Source: Anaeramoeba flamelloides
Lineage: Eukaryota; Metamonada; Anaeramoebidae
Direction of reading: 5' to 3'
DNA: 64,000 bases
NCBI GenBank assembly: GCA_027625915.1
Contig: JANTQA010000023.1
Coordinates: 4,650,001 to 4,714,000, forward strand
The position numbers and the translations under genes are program-made. A model generated the notes under the pieces. It ran no database searches, was not told the DNA's origin, and was given only the letters and a program-made list of their open reading frames with translations. Numbering within the stretch: position 1 is the first letter of the stretch; the number at the start of each line of letters is the position of its first letter. Of this stretch, positions 1 to 11,756 are shown piece after piece.

Positions 1-840
1 ACTTTAACCAAATAACCAATCAGAAGAAAAGGTAAAAAATAAAAAGTATCATTTTCAATTCAAAAATTCTTAAGCGGGTAATATTTCTTCAAGTAAATGA
101 AAAACAACTTTCGAAATTATATCGGAATATTTTTAGAAAACTTTTTTGTTAGCATTTGAATTATAAATGGGGAAAATTTTCACTTACTTTTCAATATTTT
201 TCTTTTATCAATAGAGTTCTCAAAGAAGTAGGTTGCAATTAAAAATTCTATTTGAAAACGGAAATTGAAAATGGGGTGAAAATATCCCCCATTTATAATT
301 CAAATACCAGTATTGGGAATATAATAAAAAAATCAACTTTTTTGTTTCATTATGGCAACGTTCCCCAATAAGATAGTCGTTGAAAATAATCTTGATTACA
401 TTAGAATTTTATATTAAAAAAAAAAGATTTTCAATTTGCCTTGATTTGTTACAAAATTCCTAATACTATAAAATCAAATCATCACAATTCAAATTTTATC
501 TTAAAGTTCAACAAAGAAGGTTTGTTTAAATTTCTAAAAAGATCATTATCATTTGAATTTGGTTTTGACAAGATCTTTGGGTTTTTTTAACTAATAATTA
601 GTAAAATTTTTCGGGATTTTGGAAGAAAAATTAAATTTTCTTCAAAAAATAATTTTTTTTTGTTATGAAAAATTCTCCAATTTGATCCTACCTTTGTAAA
701 ATTTCTTTTTTAATAATAGAAGTTTCAAAAATTAATATCATGTTTTTGCTGATGGTTTATTGTTGGTTTGTTTGATAATACAATGTTTGGCTTTCTAATT
801 GGAAAATAACAGTATTTTTTTCATTCTTCGGGAATTGTAA
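1..840. other. AT-rich region without a recognisable gene
   Basis: Apart from the fold-back at 154-305, no open frame, splice-flanked exon or RNA gene could be supported here. A similar stretch near 2700-2790 (…TGGGAAAAAATTTT…TTATCAATTTTGAAAC…) suggests that part of it is repeat-derived. Confidence 0.5.
154..305. repeat. Short fold-back: inverted repeat around 'TTTGAATTATAAATGGGG'
   Basis: Arms at about 154-183 and 276-305 are inverted near-copies (TTTGAATTATAAATGGGG against CCCCCATTTATAATTCAAA) with a loop of about 92 nt. The motif ATTATAATTCAAATACCAGT from the right side recurs near 52610-52630, so this is part of a dispersed repeat and not a unique hairpin. Confidence 0.6.
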
Positions 841-1110
841 ACCTTAAGGACTACGTTCCCACCATTGGGAGAGTACTGGGTTATTGTGTTATTTAACTTT
901 CATTTCGCAAAAAGAATTTTCAACCTGAAGAAATTGGACAAAAAAAAAAAAATTTTTTTTGTCATCTTTACCTTTTAACACATATTTTTTTTCTTTCTTT
1001 TTAAGGAAAAGGAAAATGAAAAGAACAAAAAAAATAATTTGTAAAAAATGGCTTTTCGGGATTTTCAAGTGTAAGTTCAAATTTGAGAACATTCCAAACT
1101 TTTAAAAGCA
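841..1110 (+). repeat. Dispersed repeat, copy 1 (inverted second copy at 39210-39510)
   Basis: The block starts at CCTTAAGGACTACGTTCCCACC and runs through GAAGAAATTGGAC, a long A run, TTGTCATCTTTAC and GGGATTTTCAAGTG. The same order of motifs is found in reverse orientation at 39510 down to 39210. A third fragment with GGGATTGTAAACCTTAAAT lies near 52338. The short open frames inside it are not convincing as genes. Confidence 0.65.
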
Positions 1111-1639
1111 ACTGTAACAAATATTTAGAACAGCTAGATGAATTGCTTTGGGCTTATAGATTTGAAATGGAAATTCTAAAATATTAAAAATAAAATTTTT
1201 GCAGGATTGAGACAAGGCAAAAATTCTCAAAAAGGGTAAAATTGTGAAAATTTCCCTTTTTTTATCAAATAAATTCTCAGTCTAGAAATTTTACTGAGAT
1301 TATAGAGCATCTTTCAAGTGTGTTTTTATGCATTATTTTGCTTTTTTCACCTGAAAAACCAAGTCCTTAAACTCAAATCCCAAAATCCCAAAATTTTGAA
1401 TTCCTAAAGGTTGGTGATCTATTCAATGACTATACTCTTCACAGATCTAATTTCAATACACTCTGAAACTCGAATTCCATCTGTAATTAACTTTTAAAAA
1501 AGGATTTATGTGATTAAAAATGATTAAAAATAGTTTCTTTGTAATTTCTGGCCCAAAATAAAGGGACTAATTGAAACTTGTTTAAATTTCTGACTTCGTC
1601 ATTTGTATTTACTTTGCTTAACAAAACCCAGTGTTTCGG

Positions 1640-2380
1640 TTATGTGATCGTAACAAATTCAGAAAAACAGTTTATTGTGCTTGGTGTTGGTTTAAAAATT
1701 AGCAGTAATTTCTTGTTGGGTTTGGTGGCTTTCATTTTGAAAACATAAAAGTGGAATAAATTATGAAAGACAAAAATACCTTTTTGTTGAGATTTGCTTT
1801 TAAATGTTAATATTTGGACTTCTTTGGAACTTTCTTCGTTTGTAAACGATTCATTCTTTTCATTAAAATTCATTGATTTAATTTTTTTTATTGTTGTGTA
1901 GTCTTCTTCAGAACTTGAAGGTGACTCAAAAGAGGTGTCTTTGACTGCTGTGTTGTCTTTTAAATCGCTCCAAATATTGTTCTTTTTAATTTCGCTTTTT
2001 TCTCTTTTTGTTTCCTTTTTTTGGATTTGATCCTTTTTTTCATTTTTATTAATAAAAATCCAATCTTGTTCCTCTTTTTGAACACACCCTTCCCTTCCCT
2101 TTTCCTTTTCATTTTCCTTTTTTGGTTTCTTTTTCCTTTTTTTTTCTTTTCCCTTTTCCTTTTCTTTTTCTTTTTCTTTCTCTTTCTCCAAAAGAGAGTT
2201 GCTTTCCAATTCGGTTTCGTTTTCTGAGCTTTGATCATTTAGAAAATTTAAAGAAGAAAATTCAGAAGAGCTGTTTGTTAAGATCTCTAAAGAATTTGAT
2301 CCATGAAACAGATGCATTCTTGGTTGTTGGACACTAGTTTGGACTTTTTGTAAATTTGTTTCTTCATCGAAAAAAGACAT
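1640..2380 (-). CDS. Hypothetical Lys/Glu-rich low-complexity protein (3' part probably spliced)
   Basis: The open frame starts at ATG 2380 (MSFFDEET…) and reads 246 residues to 1640. Residues 1-60 are Ser/Asn/Glu-rich. Residues about 65-100 are an EKEKEKEK/KKRKKK charged tract, and a further Lys/Glu-rich part with a Ser-rich acidic patch (SPSSSEEDY) follows. No domain is recognised. After …KSQQK the sequence has a good donor (AAAAAG|GTATTTTTG, exon end at 1780), and the residues beyond it (hydrophobic, Phe-rich) look like translated intron. The true gene therefore probably continues in an exon further left that I could not identify. Biased composition makes homology-based naming unsafe. Confidence 0.55.
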   Translation of the reverse strand: MSFFDEETNLQKVQTSVQQPRMHLFHGSNSLEILTNSSSEFSSLNFLNDQSSENETELESNSLLEKEKEKEKEKEKGKEKKRKKKPKKENEKEKGREGCVQKEEQDWIFINKNEKKDQIQKKETKREKSEIKKNNIWSDLKDNTAVKDTSFESPSSSEEDYTTIKKIKSMNFNEKNESFTNEESSKEVQILTFKSKSQQKGIFVFHNLFHFYVFKMKATKPNKKLLLIFKPTPSTINCFSEFVTIT

Positions 2381-2814
2381 TTAAAAAATAGGAAAATGAA
2401 AAAATAGAATCTTTAATTTTCAGATCTTTAGTATCTTTTTGGTCTTTGAATGAACAAAACTAAGGACAAAAAATGTTATTGTAAAAATTTTTATTCTTAT
2501 CGACCCAAAGTGTTTTTATTTTTAGTATAATAACTTTCTCCTTCAAAAGTGTTAAATATATTTCCTTATCGTCTTAAAGTTTTCGGAAGAATAATAATTT
2601 ATTGTCAAGTTACAAAACAATTAGTTCGCAGACCATTTCATTATTCAAGGAAATTTCAAGAAAATTGTTTTTAGTCTTTTGACAAAGAACACCTGAGTTT
2701 GAAAAATAAATGGGAAAAAATTTTTGCTACATTTTCCCTTTTTTTCTGTTATCAATTTTGAAACTTTCAAAGAAAAAGATTGTAATTTTTTTTTTATTAT
2801 TTAAGGGAGGGGTT

Positions 2815-2992
2815 ATTAACTACTCTTGTTTGTTGTTAGGTTTTCTTGAGTTTTCTGTTTATTTCTCAAATTAAAAAAAAGCTAACGGCTGTTCTCCAGA
2901 ATGTAATAGAATTGAGTAAAATTAAAGATTTTTCTCCATTCTTTTGAATTTAAAAAAACTTCGGCACTCTACAACACTTTACGACTCAACTG
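2815..2992. repeat. Dispersed fold-back repeat family (GTTAGGTTTTCTTGAGTTTTC / CGGCACTCTAC type)
   Basis: Contains TTAGGTTTTCTTGAGTTTTC, an AATTGAGTAAAAT…TTTTTCTCCATTCTTTTGAATT palindromic module and the terminal-like CGGCACTCTACAACACTT. The same modules recur at 7075-7740, 23140-23560, 37990-38520, 45430-46020 and 58420-59335. Confidence 0.7.
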
Positions 2993-3207
2993 CTTATTTA
3001 TAGTATTATTGATTTGAAAAAGAATGTAATTAGTATGGTCTCTTTTTATTTTGTGTGTATTTCTTTTATTCTATTTATTGGGTTCGCTAAGAGCAGTTGC
3101 TGAAAAGAATTTTGAAGAATTCAAAAAATGATAATATTAAAGAAATTATAACCCTTTTAAATTTCAAATTATAACACATACACCTTTTAAGATTTGATTT
3201 TCGAAAA

Positions 3208-3427
3208 ATGACATCTTATTATTCGAGAAATTCTTTCCAAAAATCTTTTTTTGTTTAATAATTATTTTTAGTTGATGTTAGTTTTAAGTGTAACCGAATT
3301 TAAACAAAAACCTTCAATCAAAAAATTTAGTATTTTCATTTTTTTGCAGACACAACTTGACCAATCTCTGAATTTCATGTTATCTAATATGAAATATAAT
3401 TTATTTGACAATAGAAATGATTTATAA
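3208..3427 (+). CDS. Possible two-exon gene for a 40-residue protein
   Basis: Exon 1 (3208-3252) reads MTSYYSRNSFQKSFF. A 97 nt intron would run from GTTTAATAAT to TTTTTTGCAG, and exon 2 (3350-3427) reads TQLDQSLNFMLSNMK… to a TAA. The phases agree (0/0). Composition is mixed and protein-like, unlike the flanking AT-rich DNA, and the acceptor is strong. Against it are the short length, the weak donor (GTTTAA) and the lack of any recognised family. It could also be the 3' end of a longer gene whose upstream exons I did not find. Confidence 0.3.
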
Positions 3428-4180
3428 TTTAGAAACTCAAGGAAAGTAAAAATATTCCAACTAAGGATTTTTGAGATTTTTGAAAGAATTTCAAAAAAAA
3501 ATTATTAAAAATTATAAATTTCGTAATTTTGAATAAATTAAGAGACTAAATCAAAAGATAAAATGGTTTACCTATTAATAAAAGGTTAACCTGTATTATA
3601 TATATATACCCTGGTCATAAACCCAAACACAATCAAATGAAAACTGACCAGGTAATTTCATAATTGAATTTTGATTTTCACAATTTCCTAAGTTAAATTT
3701 CGATTGGACAAGAATAAGAGTTTTACCCCATGCAACATTGAAAAAAAAATAAAATTTCTATTTAAATAGGCTCTATTGACTGAAAATTCTTGTATTATTA
3801 GTAAATATATTGTTTTCCATTAAATATATCTTCACTAGCCCATAATTCGAACATTACCCGTATATTATACTAATAATTAAAAACATTATAAAATAATGAT
3901 TTTTATGAACAACAGAAATTATGAAGAATAATTTACTGAATTAAAAACTTATACATTTTATTTCAATTTTCATTGAAAGTATCACATTTAAAATAAATAT
4001 TAATAAAATGAAAACTTAAAAAACCCACTCTCTTTTTTTTAATTATTTAATTTTGATTTTTAAGGTTACCATGTAATGAATGAATTTGCAGTTCAGTTCA
4101 TTTCTTGGGAAAACCCACTTCTTTTTGGAATCAAAACAACAAAGATCGGTCAATAAAAATAGAAATAAATAGCTGAATAT
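3428..4180. other. AT-rich intergenic DNA
   Basis: Nothing coding is supported. A small palindrome (AGGTTAACCT) lies near 3583-3592, followed by a short (TA)n run. TACCCTGGTCATAAA…ACTGACCAGGTAA around 3607-3655 forms a weak inverted pair. Confidence 0.4.
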
Positions 4181-4309
4181 TAGAAGAAATTCTTTCCTCT
4201 AAAAACAATATTATTAAAATCAAAAATAAGTAAATAAAAATGATACTTACAATTTCTTTCTAGAATTCTTGTAAACTTTGGATTTTTAATATCTACACTA
4301 TTGTAAATA

Positions 4310-4660
4310 ATATTATAGTAAAAAATAGATTTTTTACAATTTTGGAGATAAATAAAGAGTTCTATCCAATTATCCAAATTTTGGTAATAGTGAATATAAT
4401 ATCTGATTATCTTAATAGACTAATATTAATTTTTTCAAAAAATCGTTTGGTAACTACAAATCTTTCCTTTTTTTTAAAAAAAATCCTTTTTCAAACAAAG
4501 TATTGGTATTCACCATATAATTTTATATTGAAAATCCATTCAAGATCAAAAATTAAAACCGAAGCGCGTTTCGTTGACTATAACCAATTTTTGGATAATT
4601 GGATAGAACTCTTTATTTTTCTAAAAAGTTGTAAAAACACTCTTTTTTACAACATTTATA
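4310..4660. repeat. Fold-back element with a coding-like fragment in both arms
   Basis: The right arm around 4588-4650 (TTTGGATAATTGGATAGAAC…) is the inverted copy of the left arm around 4315-4384. Both read DNWIELFI…L…CKK… when translated in their own orientation. This is an inverted duplication of a short, probably transposon-derived coding fragment, so the open frames 4180-4377 (minus) and 4342-4689 (plus) are not treated as genes. Confidence 0.6.
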
Positions 4661-4689
4661 TTTGCACTTGTATACTATATATTATATAA

Positions 4690-5594
4690 TAAATATTAAG
4701 AAATAAAATCAATACAAAAACTTTTAAAGTGTTTTCATCTTAACAAAATGGATGAATTATATTTATTTAAAATGGGTATATGGATATTAAAGAAAATAAT
4801 AAAATTAGAAAATTAAAAATTGAAATTATTTTTTCTCATTGTTTCATTTCATCCTTTTAATCCACTACAAGTTTATTTTTTACTCAATTGTTTTTTGGGT
4901 GGAAAGATCTATATCAACAAAGTATTAAAGATTCTATTATAATGAAATTTAAATAACAGGAATCAATTCAATTTCTTTTAAAATGAAAATTAAATATTTG
5001 TCCGGTTGATGAATTGATTAAAAGAAAAGTCCCATAAAAATTTTCTTAAATCATAAAAAAAATTGCTATTTAGTTATATTGTAGATTACATACATAATAA
5101 ATAAAAAATTTTAACTTTTCACAAAAACAAGACAAAATTTAATGCTCTAAATTATTTTTATGTCAAATCAAATATGGTTAATTATCAGGTTATTATTATT
5201 TATTCAAACTATATTATTGAAACTAAAATATTTATTAAATTTCCAGAATAAAAAATAAAATTTAATTTGAAAAATTACATTTTAAAATCAAACAAAATAT
5301 TAAAAATAAATTGTAATGTATTCCAACTTGACCCAATATTGTAGAGTGTTTCATTTTATTTTTTTTTTTTTTTGAAAATTCATTGATTTTCTAATCAATA
5401 AAAAACAAAACTTAACTACACCTTTCTTGAGATTTACTATAATATTTTGCAAATCTATTATTTTTCAAAACAAATAGAAAATCTGAGAAATGTTAACAAC
5501 TTTAAATATAAAATAGTTTATTTATTATATATATAATAAATTGGTTTTTATTTATTTGTTAATAATTTGTATAAGAAAATATTTAAATTTAAAT
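4690..5594. other. AT-rich intergenic DNA
   Basis: Downstream flank of the VPS9-domain gene. TTGTAGAGTGTTTCATT near 5340 resembles the terminal motif of the dispersed fold-back family. No other feature was seen. Confidence 0.4.
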
Positions 5595-8500
5595 TTATTT
5601 TTTTTGAGGTGATTTTAATTTATAAAGCTCATTTAATTTTGTTATTGTGTTTTGACCTAATCTTCCATCTTGAAAAATATTTGAAGAGGCTTGGAACCTT
5701 TTAACAGTTGTGGAAAAAAGCTGTGGGGTTTTAATAATGTCTCCTTGTATTTCAAACCCTATCACTGAAAACATTTCACAAAATTCTTTTATTTTTTCTC
5801 TGATTATAAATAAAGTTTCAATATTTAATAACTTTCCAGCAAAATTTGATGTCTCATTTTTCTTTTCCTTCTCCTTCTCCTTCTCCTTCTCTTGTTCGTC
5901 ATTATTCTTAACGTCATTATTCAAATTATATTTATTAAGAAAAGTTTTTAAAGCGATTGCAGTTATATCATCAAATATTGGTGTCATTTTAGCCAATACT
6001 GGATAAAAATCTAAATGTTTTAAAGAAACTTTTAATTCTTGTACGATATTTTTCGCAGCATCACCCAGCAGTATTTCATTTGGAATTTTAAATTCTTTAT
6101 GAAATTGTTCTTTAAAAACTTCTGTGTTATCTATTTGGAAAAGATTATTTTTATTTTTTGGTGTAATTCCAGTTAGCCTCATTAGATTAATATAATTTTG
6201 TATTTGTTCAATTGAAGAATCAAAATCACCATTGGGTATTTCTAAAAATTTTAAGTTCGAATTTTCAGGAATATTATTTGTTTTCATTACATAGTATTTT
6301 TTTTCAACTTGCTTCATTTTAATTGATTCGACATCAGATTGGAAAAATTTCTTTACCAAAAAAGATTGTTGGTTGCCAGTAATATTTAAATTAAACTTTA
6401 TTAAAGACCCCTTAACGATATCTGTTTTTTTGCCAGTTTTTAATAAGAATGTTGAATAAAAGCGAGATAAATTTAAAAACCAATCAACAACTATAATTAA
6501 TTTGTATCCCTTCAAAAAAACTTCTTCAGAAACAAGATCTAAATAAGGCATTTTTTGTGCCATTTCAATAAACTTGGCTCTTTGAAAAAATACTACCTGC
6601 TTATTTAATATATCTATTGATAAATTTGATAATTTTTCATCGGTCATTTTTTCAATAAAGGCAGTTGCTAAATCTAAAGAAACCAAATAATATCCTAATT
6701 CGGTATTTAATAATGCTTCGTCACAAAAATCCTTAATATAAGTTAAATGTCTATAATAAAAACAAAGAAAAAGATAAAAAGATGATAATTTTATTAAGAA
6801 GAAATTGTATGAGATATTTTTCATACAATTTTTTGTAATACAAAAAATCGGCTTAATTATAAAAAAATTATTTCCAGAAGGGACCAAATATTGATTTTCA
6901 TTTCATCATATAATGATTATTAAAAAACAATAAGAAAATATTTTTTAATACATGAATACATTCATTCATTGGCTAACAATAGAAAAAGAAAATTAAATAA
7001 AATTTATTAAATATAGTGATTTTGTTACAAACCAAAACTAAAAGTCTAGAATAAACTAATATCAATTTTATCTAGGGGTTCTGTTTTATTCTAAAAATCT
7101 AATAGATTTTATGAATAAATCAAAAACTTGAGAAAAGCTAACGACAGTTTTTTTTTTAATTATTGTTTTTTTTTTGTTAAGAAAATATATCGATTTTTTA
7201 ATCAAAACTAAAATTCGAGAAAAGCTAACGACGGTGTTTTTAATTTTTATTTTTGTTTACAAAATCAATAGATTTTCTAATCAAAACAATAATTAAAAAA
7301 AAAAAAAAAAAAACGAATAACAGTAAAATATAAAATTATTAACCACATTTAGTGTAAAAATTATTGTATTTTTGAAAATGCTTTTATTTGATTTACTACC
7401 CACCCGATTAACATAAGAAGTGCATTATATTGCGTGATCGGGTTTTATCAAGTTTCGTCGAATATCTAGGTTTTCCAGAATTATTGTTTTTTTTTTATAT
7501 AATAGATAATGATTTTTTAATCAAAAATAAAAGCATAGAAAGACTAATAGTAATATTCTCAAGATTTTGTGTTTTATTCTAAAAATCTAATAGATTTTAT
7601 GAATAAACCAAAAACTTGAGAAAAGCTAGGTATTCTACTGAACTTACAAAAAGTTGACAACAGTTTTCCAGAATTCAAAAAAATGAGTTGAATTCAAAAG
7701 ATTTTACTTTATTCTTTTAAATTCCAGTAACCCTACCGACAGTAATTCATTTTTAATTTGGTGAAGCAAGAGATAGAATATATATATTTTTTTTTAATAT
7801 TGTATTTATATTTTTTTTTCCTTTTTTTATTTTGATATTTTTTTCTTTAATTAATCACTATTTTTCAATAAATAAATAAATTTAATATTTACTTATTTTT
7901 TAAATTAAATGATAAATTATTTAAAATCATTTCATTTTAATAATTTTTAAAAAATACTAAACCCCTTTTCAAACAAAAGGGTACACCTCTCAAATCATCA
8001 ATACTATTGAATTTGATTATTAATAAGATAATTACTTATTGATGATTTTCATTTTAATTATTCATTTTTTCATTTTTTTATTTATGGATATTGAACAGTT
8101 GGGAAATGAAAAAAACACAAGATAAGAAGAAACCAAATTGGAAATAATCTGACAGTATAAAAATGGAAACAGTTTAAGTTTGATTTCAAATGAGCTAGAT
8201 ATAGGAATTAAGAAAGACCATTATTGAATTGATGTATAGAACAAAGAAAAAAAGAAAATAAAGAAAAAAAAACAATTCCAATAAAATACCCAGATGAATC
8301 GTGGCTTTATATTGAAAATGAGACTTTAAAGAACAAAAGTTTGACGTGTATAGAATTATCAATAAAATGTAAAGAACGTTTTATCAATTAGCCTTGTTCA
8401 AAGGTTTTTATTGGTTTTATAATATTTTTTCTTTACAATTTACAAAACAAGATTTCTCATTTCAAATAAAAGGGCACACCAATTTTTAAAATATTGAATT

Positions 8501-11500
8501 TTAATTTTTATTGTTTTGTTTTAATGAGTTTTAAATCTTCAGTTAAATGTTTTTTTAGGTTTTAAAGAGTTTCTTTGATTTTAGAATGATACTACAATTA
8601 ATTTGATTCAATTATGAATAATTCTTGAAATTTTTTGTTCCCTTTTATTTGAAAAAGAGTTTATTTTTTTATTTATACCGATTTGGAATAAATATCATTT
8701 TTTTTTTGATTTGTAAAGAATACAATTATTATTTTCCACAATAAATTAATTTTTTTGAAAAGAATAATAATTCTTTTTATCCCTGTATCATTTTGTATTA
8801 AAAATTTAAAGAAAATTAGTTAAAATTAAAAATATTACGTATTAAGGTCTGGAATTGCTGCCTTTATAACCACATAAATCAAAATATCAACAAACTCATC
8901 TGCACCAACAATTTTGCCAGGGGCAGTTTTCCCAACCTTTTTTTTAATAATAAATAAATAAAATAAAATAATATATATATATATGAAATTAAGATCTTGA
9001 GATTTTTAATTGGATACTTTTTCCTTTTTTTTTTTCAATTTACTAAACCATTTTCCAGTCAAGGGGGCCCAATTGGTATGGGAGTGAATTACATGTGTTT
9101 AAAGGGTTTGAATGTGTTTTGGAAGAAAAAATTTATTTTGGAAATTTCAAAATAGAAATCATTTTTCACAATTTTTTTTTTTTTTTTTTTTTTTTTTTAC
9201 ATTTAATTATTTGCAATTTTTTTTTTATTACAAGATCTATAGTCACTTGGTAAAAGCGTATTATTCTATTGTTACTGAAACAGTGAAAATTATTGGAGAA
9301 AAAATCCTATTGATTTGTATTGGAATTTTATTTGGATCTTCAATTGGAGAACAAAATTAACCTGATATTTTTTCTCAATTGTGCTATAAGAATTCAGATT
9401 TTTCAATTTTTAAGAAAATACATTAAATAGTTTTACTTCATACTGGTATCAACTACCCTTTCATGTGTATTATTCTACTTATTTCTTATTTGTTTTTCAA
9501 AGTTCAATTATAAAAAATAATTGATATTTGAAAAAAATGTTTGTACACTTTTTACAGAAATAAAGTTTATATGAAATAGACATTTTTTTAAAAAAAGATT
9601 TCTTTTGCAAGGATTAAGTGATATCCTAATTTGGAATTTTAATTATTTTGTCAAAAAAGTATTTTTCTTTTCCTCTATTTATATTTTCATTGAATTGTAT
9701 AAATAAATCTACAATTAATGGCTTTAAATCTTTTTCTTTGGTTTTATTTCACAAGAGAATATTTTTTTTAATTCAAGATCTAAAAAAAAATTTTCAAATC
9801 GATTGAGCATTTCTCAATAAACACCATTATTAGATATGTTATATTCGCGAAAAAAAAAAGTAGCTTCCATTTGAAAATCCCAACTTTTCCGCGAAAACGT
9901 ATTTATTTGGGATATAATGAATTTTTTGTGAACAAATGATTATTTTGCAAATAAGTAACAATATCCACGAATTTGTCACATTTAAATGTAAAATTCTATT
10001 GTAAAAAGAAATTTGACCAATTTAGATCTCAAATAATATGATTTAATCATCTACTTTTTTTTAAAACAAATTTTTTTTAAAATTAAGTTGGAAAATAATA
10101 TTTTGTGAACTTTTGATTTTTATTTACGATTGGGTTTTAATATTTGAAAAATGGGTTTTAATTTTTCATTTTTATCTATTTAAAGCTGAATTTTAAACTG
10201 ATCTATAAACAATTGATAAAGTTGAAGAATTTTTTGTTGTGGTTTAAAATTTGGAAGGGGAAATTCTTCCAAAAAAAAATGAAAATAATTTGTTTGTTGA
10301 GTGATAAGTCCTTGTAAATATGTTAGGTTTATTTTTTTTTTTTGTAAAACAGGTTTAACTTGTTTTTGATGGATAATGTAGGTGTTCAATTTCCATCATT
10401 TTCTTTTTGATAAGAACAAAGAAAATGATAAAAAATGAAAAAGAAAAAATGAACAAAAATTTCCAATTAAATAAAAATATTATAATAAATAGGTTTAAAA
10501 CATTCTAAATAGGAAAATTGATTTTGGACTCAAATACTGTCTCATCAAATATTGGTATATTGGCTCCAACTATAAAATAAAAACTATCAAAAAATAAATT
10601 GAAACAAAATTCTTTTTTAGAATATTTTAGTAAATATTGTGGCTTTACCAGAAAGATTCAATATACCTTTGTTTTTTCTTTCAAAAATCTATTTTTAATG
10701 ATTAACATTTTATGAATCGATGAATTTATAAATAATTTATTTTACAATGGAAAAGGTAAAAAAATGATTTTATTTACTTGTATGAAACATGACTTAAATG
10801 AACCTATTACTAATTCACAAATGAGAAACGAGAACAATGCCATTAAGATTTTTAAAAAAATCAAGATGAATTATAGACAAATAACTTGACAATTAAAAGT
10901 TTTATGAACTATTTTAAATTAATTTTTTTTTTAAACAATTATTTTTTATTCTTTGAATATTTTTATTAATTATAAGAAATTCAATATAAATATTTTTTAT
11001 TTTGAAAGAATATCTAATAATTTGATTTTGCAAAAAGTGGAGTCCAGAAACTAATTTTTAAAATAGTATTAATAATCAAAAAAAAAAAGATAATTTTTTA
11101 TAAAAAAATTAATTTTTGCAAAATTTCAGAATATAAGCTATTTCCATAAAAGTGGTGCAAATTTATTTTAAAATATATTTATTAAACTCAATCCTCAAAA
11201 AAGTATTTAAATATATTAAATCATCAAATAACCATTTATAGGTTCATTGTAGTAATTCAATTTGTTTGTTAGTTACTGTTACAACATTAAAAGATATTAA
11301 AATTTCTGATCTCGATTTTATCAGTTATTTTTTCGGTGTGGAAATTGGTGATTAAATTCTCTTTTTGATCGAAAAAATCGTTTTCAGAAATTTAATCTCA
11401 ACAAATTACCAAATAGAATTGAACGGAAAGCATATAAGTGCATTTTATAGTTTAAAAAAACATTATGCTCTTATTGTATTTCCAGATTTTTATTGAAATT

Positions 11501-11716
11501 GGCTGTATATTTTTTTTTCCAAAAAAAAAGCGCTATTTTTTTTTTTCATTTTTTGGAAATATTTTAATGAATATATTTTGAAATAAATACCTTAGAGATG
11601 CTTCAATCGGTATTAATATTTCACTCTAATTTGTTATTGTCAATTAAGGAATAGATCCACTATAAAGGGGTATTTTTTATGAAATAACAAAAAAAAAAAA
11701 TGCCCCGCTTTTTTAA

Positions 11717-11756
<40 letters not shown>

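Larger units (their letters stand above)
6751..8838 (-). other. Intron 2 of the VPS9-domain gene (2.1 kb, repeat-filled)
   Basis: Donor AC|GTAATATTTT at 8838 and acceptor TTTTATTATAG ending at 6751. The intron splits the VPS9 domain between …AIPDLNT and HLTYIKDF. It contains the fold-back family (7075-7740) and a complete 706 bp element (7958-8663). The hydrophobic N-terminal extension of the open frame beyond 6750 is translated intron and should not be annotated as protein. Confidence 0.75.

Noticed and set aside
5710-6006. Plus-strand 98-codon frame
   Set aside because: Antisense to the C-terminal exon of the VPS9-domain gene.
10180-10389. Minus-strand 69-codon frame inside VPS9-gene intron 1 (YLQGLITQQTNYFHFFLEEF…)
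   Set aside because: Composition is somewhat protein-like, but it has no ATG, no matching splice phase with the VPS9 exons and no recognised family.
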